Shown piece after piece: positions 60,220 through 64,000 of a stretch of 64,000 bases of DNA. The translations under genes were made by a program, and so were the position numbers. The notes below the pieces were generated by a model. The model ran no database searches. It saw only the letters and a program-made list of their open reading frames with translations, and was not told the DNA's origin. Source of the stretch: JBBRVW01 sp038246545 (lineage in GTDB: Bacteria; Actinomycetota; Actinomycetes; JACCUZ01); assembly GCA_038246545.1 (NCBI GenBank), contig JBBRVW010000017.1, forward strand, positions 1 to 64,000. The letters are read 5' to 3'. The first letter of the stretch is position 1, and the number at the start of each line of letters is the position of its first letter.

Positions 60220-60948
60220 TCAGCCGGTGACACGGACGTCGCCGCGGCGCGGCGGGACAGCGTCGCCGCGGCGCGGCGGGACAGCACAGGCCGCGAGGTC
60301 GAACGGCAGCGCGTCGGCCTCCAGTGCGGCGACCCGCACCAGTGCCTCCTGCGACGCCGCTGTCATGCGCCGCATGTGGTGCCGTCGGCAGAGCACCTCG
60401 TAGCCCACGGTGTCGCCTGCGGCGGTGTCCCCCACGACGACCTGCTCGCCCTCGACGACCATGACGCCGTTGACGGTGCGGGCGTTGTGCGTGGCGCGTG
60501 AGCCGCACCAGCAGAGCGCCTCGACCTGCGGCACCTGCACCCGGTCGGCCAGCTCGACGAGGCGCTGCGACCCGGGGAACAGGCGGGTGCGGAAATCGGC
60601 CATGATCCCGAACGCGTAGACGTCGACCGCCAGCTCGTCGACGACACGGGCCAGCTGCTCGGCCTGCACAACGCCGTAGAACTGGGCCTCGTCGCAGATG
60701 AGGTAGTCGACCCGTCCGCCGTTGATGCGCTCTCCGGCGACGACGTCCCAGAAGTCGAGGTCGTCGGTCACCTCGATGGCCTCGGTCGAGAGCCCGAGGC
60801 GGCTGGACAGCGTCGCAGCGCCGGCCCGGTCCAGCTTGGTGAAGATCAGGCCGCGGCGGCCGCGCTGCCGGTGGTTGTGCTCCATCTGCAGAGCGAGCGT
60901 GGACTTGCCACAGTCCATCGTGCCGGCGAAGAAGACGAGCTCGGGCAT
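60220..60948 (-). CDS. tdk: Thymidine kinase, type II
   Basis: This enzyme salvages thymidine to dTMP. The 242-residue protein has the P-loop FFAGTMDCGKSTLALQMEHN, the lasso-domain TxD region, DYLICDEAQFYG with the catalytic glutamate, and the structural-zinc cysteines in EALCWCGSRATHN and VLCRRHH. It belongs to the human TK1-like class. The C-terminus is longer than usual and carries an 8-residue direct duplication (AVPPRRGD) from a 24-bp tandem repeat. The rhodanese gene follows directly. Confidence 0.94.
   Translation of the reverse strand: MPELVFFAGTMDCGKSTLALQMEHNHRQRGRRGLIFTKLDRAGAATLSSRLGLSTEAIEVTDDLDFWDVVAGERINGGRVDYLICDEAQFYGVVQAEQLARVVDELAVDVYAFGIMADFRTRLFPGSQRLVELADRVQVPQVEALCWCGSRATHNARTVNGVMVVEGEQVVVGDTAAGDTVGYEVLCRRHHMRRMTAASQEALVRVAALEADALPFDLAACAVPPRRGDAVPPRRGDVRVTG
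60238..60285. repeat. 24-bp perfect tandem duplication in the thymidine-kinase gene
   Basis: Two exact 24-nt copies (60238-60261 and 60262-60285) beginning GTCGCCGCGG. In the kinase frame each encodes eight residues, so the reading frame is kept. It lies near the 3' end, where extra residues are probably tolerated. Confidence 0.85.
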
Positions 60949-61120
60949 CGCAGGTCGAGACTCCTGGGTGGGGGCTGAGGGGCTGCCGCCATCGTGCCAC
61001 CCCGCCGGCGTGCGGCGCCGGTCGCGTGACCTGGGGCCTCCCGGCTCGTTGACCAGACCGGGACGCCGGTCGCACCGCCGTGGGGACGGTGCGACCGACG
61101 CTCGGGGCACCAGGTACAGG

Positions 61121-62250
61121 TCAGCAGTGCTGGACGAGCAGCGGGACCTCGATCTCGTCGGGGGTGAGCCCACCGTGCATCCCCACCAGCCGCAGCACGA
61201 ACGGTGGCGCCGTCCGCGAGTCGAGGACGACGTGGTCGCGCCGCGCCAGCGCGAGCAGGTCGCCCAGCCGGGCCCGCACCTCGTCGCGCACCACCGGTCC
61301 GTAGTAGCCGGCGTCGACGGCGGTGTCCCGGTCGACGAGCCAGAACGCGTCGCCCAGCGTGGCCTCCCAGGCAGCTCGTACGTCGGGCAGGGCCCCGTCG
61401 CGTACGTGCAGCTGGAGGCCCCGCAGGTCGCCGGACAGCGCAGCAACACCCATGTCCAGCGCGGGCGTCGTCGCGACGTCCCAGCGGTTCTCGAAGGGCA
61501 CGTCCAGCATCCCGTGGTCCGAGGTCACCAGCAGGGTCGTCCCCTGTGGCAGTCCCGCCGCGACCTGGGCGGCCCAGACGTCGACCTGCGCCAGTTCGGC
61601 GCGCCAGTCGTCGCTGCGGTAGCCGGCGCGGTGACCGGTCGCGTCGAGGTCGCCGTAGTAGACGTAGACCAGGGCCGGCGCGGACCGCCGCACGGCGACG
61701 TGGGTGGCGGCCACCCGTTCCCCGACGGTCTCGGCGGCCACGTAGTCGCCGCCCCGCAGGCCGGCCTCGGTGAGCCCCTGGCCGTCGAAGACCGCCGGCC
61801 CGACGCGCGTGACCGCGACCCCAGCCGTCGCGGCGCGCTCGAACGCCGTAGCGACGGGCTGGAACACGCGCAGGTCAGTCTCGGCAGGGATGGCGAGCAT
61901 GTTGACCCGCTGGCCGGAGCCGAGCCGCACGTGCAGCCCGGTGACGCCGTGCTCGCCAGGGGTCAGGCCGGTGCCCAGCGACGTCAGGGCGATCGGGGTG
62001 GTGCTGGGGAAGACCGTGGTGATCTCCGCCGAGGCCGGCGAGTCGAGCAGCCCGGCGAGGAACGGAGCCAGCGCGGCGTGCTCCCGCAGCGCTCGCGTGC
62101 CGAGCCCGTCGACCAGCAGGACGACGAGGCGACCGGTGGTCGGCAGCCCGGGTCCGGGCCGCCGGGCAGGCCGAGCGAGGTGAGCACCGCCGGCAGGACG
62201 TCGGCCAGCGAGCCACCGCCGTAGCGGGGCGGGGGGGGTAGGTCGGTCAA
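61121..62250 (-). pseudogene. Alkaline-phosphatase-superfamily (nucleotide pyrophosphatase-like) gene with a frameshift
   Basis: The natural product is spread over two frames. A TTG start at 62250 overlaps the DUF5998 stop (TTGA) and reads TDLPPPPRYGGGSLADVLPAVLTSLGLPGGPDPG. The rest is in another frame: LPTTGRLVVLLVDGLGTRALREH, the nucleophile region TTVFPSTTPIALTSLGTG, the YVYYGDLDATGHRAGYRS metal site and LLVTSDHGMLDVP, ending at 61121. The 1130-bp length is not a multiple of three. The shift falls near 62145-62165 in a run of G and C bases. A real single-base loss and an assembly error are both possible; the catalytic part is intact and could start internally. Confidence 0.7.
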
Positions 62251-62819
62251 CGACCGGTGGCGCGGGAGAGCGCGGCGGCGAAGCCCAGCAGCCGGGCCAC
62301 CGCGTCGGCGCCCTCGGCTGCCTCGCTGACCCGCAGCGCGATGTCGTCGGCCGAGGCGGTGCCGGTGTAGCCGTGGTCGGCCTCGCACTCGGGGTCGGAG
62401 CAGCCCGCCGGCTCGAGGTCGAGCCGGCTCACCGCTCCCCACCCGATGGTGACGGTGACCTCCTGCGGGGCCGAGCCGCCGCGGTAGCGCACCGGGTCGG
62501 TGACGACCCGGTTGACCACGACCGAGCGCACCGAGGACAGCGGCACCGCCTCGGTCGACGCCGTGACGAACGGCGCCGGCGTCACCTCGTCGGCCGGGTG
62601 GTCGTCGGCGTGGCCGAGCACCAGCCGGCCGGGGGTCAGCACCAGCACGGTGATGTGCCGCCGGACCTCCTCGGCGTCGAACGTCGTCTCCTGGTGCACG
62701 ACGAACGCCTCGAGCTCGTCCCCGGCCACCGCCGCGTCGACGGCATCGGCCACGAGCTCGGGGTAGTAGCCCGCCCGGTCGATCGCGGCGCGGAGGCCGG
62801 CCAGGGAGGTGTCGGTCAT
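62247..62819 (-). CDS. DUF5998 family protein
   Basis: A 190-residue protein with LRAAIDRAGYYPELVADAVDAAVAGDELEAFVVHQETTFDAEEVRRHITVLVLTPGRLVLGHADDH, then VTIGWGAVSRLDLEPAGCSDPECEADHGYTG near residue 140. These match DUF5998, an actinobacterial family of unknown function usually next to an alkaline-phosphatase-like gene, as here. Two cysteines in CSDPEC could bind metal. AAGGA lies just upstream of ATG 62819. Its stop overlaps the TTG start of the downstream gene. Confidence 0.85.
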   Translation of the reverse strand: MTDTSLAGLRAAIDRAGYYPELVADAVDAAVAGDELEAFVVHQETTFDAEEVRRHITVLVLTPGRLVLGHADDHPADEVTPAPFVTASTEAVPLSSVRSVVVNRVVTDPVRYRGGSAPQEVTVTIGWGAVSRLDLEPAGCSDPECEADHGYTGTASADDIALRVSEAAEGADAVARLLGFAAALSRATGR

Positions 62820-62867
62820 GGAGTCATCCTTGCACCCGGGCCGGCCGGCGGGGCGACGGTCGCGGCG

Positions 62868-64000
62868 TCAGCGGGCCAGGGCGCGGGCGGCGCGCTCAGC
62901 GCGGACGGCCGGTTGGGCCAGCCGGCCGGTGGCAGCGAGCACAGTGGCCCCTCCGGGGGCGGCCACCACCGGGTTGAGCTCCAGCGACGCGACCTCGGGC
63001 ACGTCGTCGGCGAGCCGGGCCAACCGGGCCAGCAGGTCCTGCAGCGCCGCGACGTCCATCGGGGTGCTCCCGTCGCGGCCGAGCAGCAGCGGAGCGGCCC
63101 GGACGCCGCGGACCAGGTCAGCCAGGTCGCTGTCGGTCAGCGGCGGCACCCCGTAGGTACGGTCGCCCAGCAGGTCGGTCGCGACCCCACCGAGACCGAA
63201 GGACACGACCGGCCCGAACAACGGGTCCTCGACGGTCGCCAGCCGGGTCGCCACCCCGGTGGGTGCCATCTTCTGGACCACGAAGCCGCCCGCGGCGGCG
63301 CCGAGCCGCTGCCGCATGGCGCCGAACGCAGCCCGCAGCTCGTCGGCGTTGTCGACGTCCAGCCGTACGCCGCCGAGCTCGCGACGGTGCCGCAGGTGGG
63401 GGGCTGTCGCCTTCAGCGCGACCGGGTAGCCGAGGTCGTCGGCGGCAGCGGCGGCCTCGTCGTCGGTGGCCGCCGGGCGCACGTCCCACAGGTCGATGCC
63501 GTAGCAGGTCAGCAGCCGTCGCAGCTGCGCGTGGTCGAGGTCCACGTGGTCGACTCCGGCGAGCAGCTCGGCGACCACGGCGCGGGCCGCCCGGACATCG
63601 AGGCCGGAGGGCGACGCGGCGTGCCCGGCGGGGGTCGCGCGCCAGTCGGCGTACGCCGTGACCAGCGCGAGGGCCGCGACGGCGTCCTCGGGTGTGGCGT
63701 AGGACGGCACCGACCCGGCTCCCCCGTCGGGGGCGCGCAGCGCCTCGGGTACTCCGGGCATGCCGAGGAAGGTCGACACGACGGTCTTGCCGGCGGGCCT
63801 GGACGCGGCGGCGAGCACCTGCGCCACGTCGGTGCCCGAGGTCGCGAGCGGCGGGATGAACAGCGCGACCACGGAGTCGACCTCCTCGGTGGCGAACACC
63901 TCGTCGAGTGCCGCGGCGAAGTCCGCCGAGGCGGCCTCGGGTCCGAGGTCGTGCCGCCGGACGACGGCCAAGCCGGCCTCCTCGCAGGCGTCGACGGCGA
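62868..64000 (-). CDS. ADP-forming acetyl-CoA/acyl-CoA synthetase-like protein (C-terminal part; start lies outside the window)
   Basis: The reading frame runs past base 64000, so the N-terminus (CoA-binding domain, and possibly a GNAT domain) is outside the window. The visible 377 codons contain the end of the succinyl-CoA-synthetase-like domain (DSVVALFIPPLATSGTDVAQVLAAA, STFLGMPGVPEALRAPDGGAGSVPSYATPEDA) and an ATP-grasp beta-subunit-like domain (DDLGYPVALKATAPHLRHRRELGGVRLDVDNADEL, FVVQKMAPTGVATRL, SLELNPVVAAPGG). Related fused proteins either make acetate and ATP from acetyl-CoA or act as protein lysine acetyltransferases (Pat). Which one cannot be told without the N-terminus. Confidence 0.85.
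   Translation of the reverse strand, partial: AVDACEEAGLAVVRRHDLGPEAASADFAAALDEVFATEEVDSVVALFIPPLATSGTDVAQVLAAASRPAGKTVVSTFLGMPGVPEALRAPDGGAGSVPSYATPEDAVAALALVTAYADWRATPAGHAASPSGLDVRAARAVVAELLAGVDHVDLDHAQLRRLLTCYGIDLWDVRPAATDDEAAAAADDLGYPVALKATAPHLRHRRELGGVRLDVDNADELRAAFGAMRQRLGAAAGGFVVQKMAPTGVATRLATVEDPLFGPVVSFGLGGVATDLLGDRTYGVPPLTDSDLADLVRGVRAAPLLLGRDGSTPMDVAALQDLLARLARLADDVPEVASLELNPVVAAPGGATVLAATGRLAQPAVRAERAARALAR

Overview
The window is a very GC-rich stretch of an actinobacterial chromosome (class Actinomycetes). The gene content and order support this directly. There is a coproporphyrin-dependent haem set (hemG/HemY type, hemQ, hemE, and an actinobacterial [2Fe-2S] hemH), a WhiI-like regulator, SepH, DUF3000/3093/3159/3710/4193 proteins, a paired TrkA system, and GTG/TTG starts with 4-bp gene overlaps. 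Two blocks match order I remember from Streptomyces and Mycobacterium: msrB-hemQ-hemG-hemE-DUF3000-whiI-rnd-fadA-fadB-dxs, and APC transporter-trkA-trkA-DUF3159-OB-DUF3710-dut-DUF3093-DUF4193-suhB-hemH-sepH. The genus cannot be fixed from the sequence alone. I see no tRNA, rRNA, CRISPR array, insertion sequence, phage gene or origin; this is mostly core chromosome with a few accessory insertions.

Layout. 0.1-9.3 kb: a stand-alone LigD-type polymerase domain, msrB, a PAP2 phosphatase overlapping msrB tail to tail, the haem genes hemQ/hemG/hemE, a DUF4349 lipoprotein, an EamA transporter, DUF3000 and a WhiI-like response regulator. 9.3-18.9 kb: RNase D, an iron-uptake pair (FTR1 permease plus EfeO-like lipoprotein) behind a DtxR/IdeR-like box, an AlkD-type glycosylase with a methyltransferase, fadA-fadB beta-oxidation genes behind a palindrome, and a secreted beta-propeller. 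19-28.6 kb: a more variable stretch with VOC, GNAT and TfoX proteins, a frame-broken LanC-like remnant, a SoxR-type regulator divergent from an SDR-queA pair, a cupin next to a class-V aminotransferase-fold protein, a pentapeptide-DinB fusion and a SIMPL protein. 28.6-38.4 kb: dxs, then a complete xylose operon (binding protein, ATPase, permease, ROK repressor, xylA, xylB). 38.4-49 kb: a non-coding gap with a 48-bp palindrome, aconitase, a thioesterase, an HATPase pair, an RNA m5U methyltransferase, and a potassium module (APC transporter divergent from two TrkA proteins). 49-64 kb: the dut-hemH-sepH core block, rhodanese, thymidine kinase, a frameshifted alkaline-phosphatase-type gene, DUF5998 and a truncated acyl-CoA synthetase.

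How the genes work together. Haem synthesis is split over two places (2.5-6.9 kb and 56-57 kb), and iron for it may enter through the FTR1/EfeO pair. The xylose operon imports xylose and turns it into xylulose-5-phosphate, and it sits beside dxs. A redox-sensing SoxR with a well-placed operator probably controls an SDR and the tRNA-modification protein QueA. Many genes here have a TAnnnT -10 element ending only 6-8 nt before the start codon, so leaderless transcription looks common and helped choose starts.

The least explained items are the SoxR-SDR-queA unit, the large non-coding palindromes (38.7 kb, 48.6 kb, 26.5 kb), the operator-like palindromes before acnA, fadA and the xylose operon, and two frame-disrupted genes. 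I found no clear undescribed multi-gene system such as a defence or biosynthetic island.
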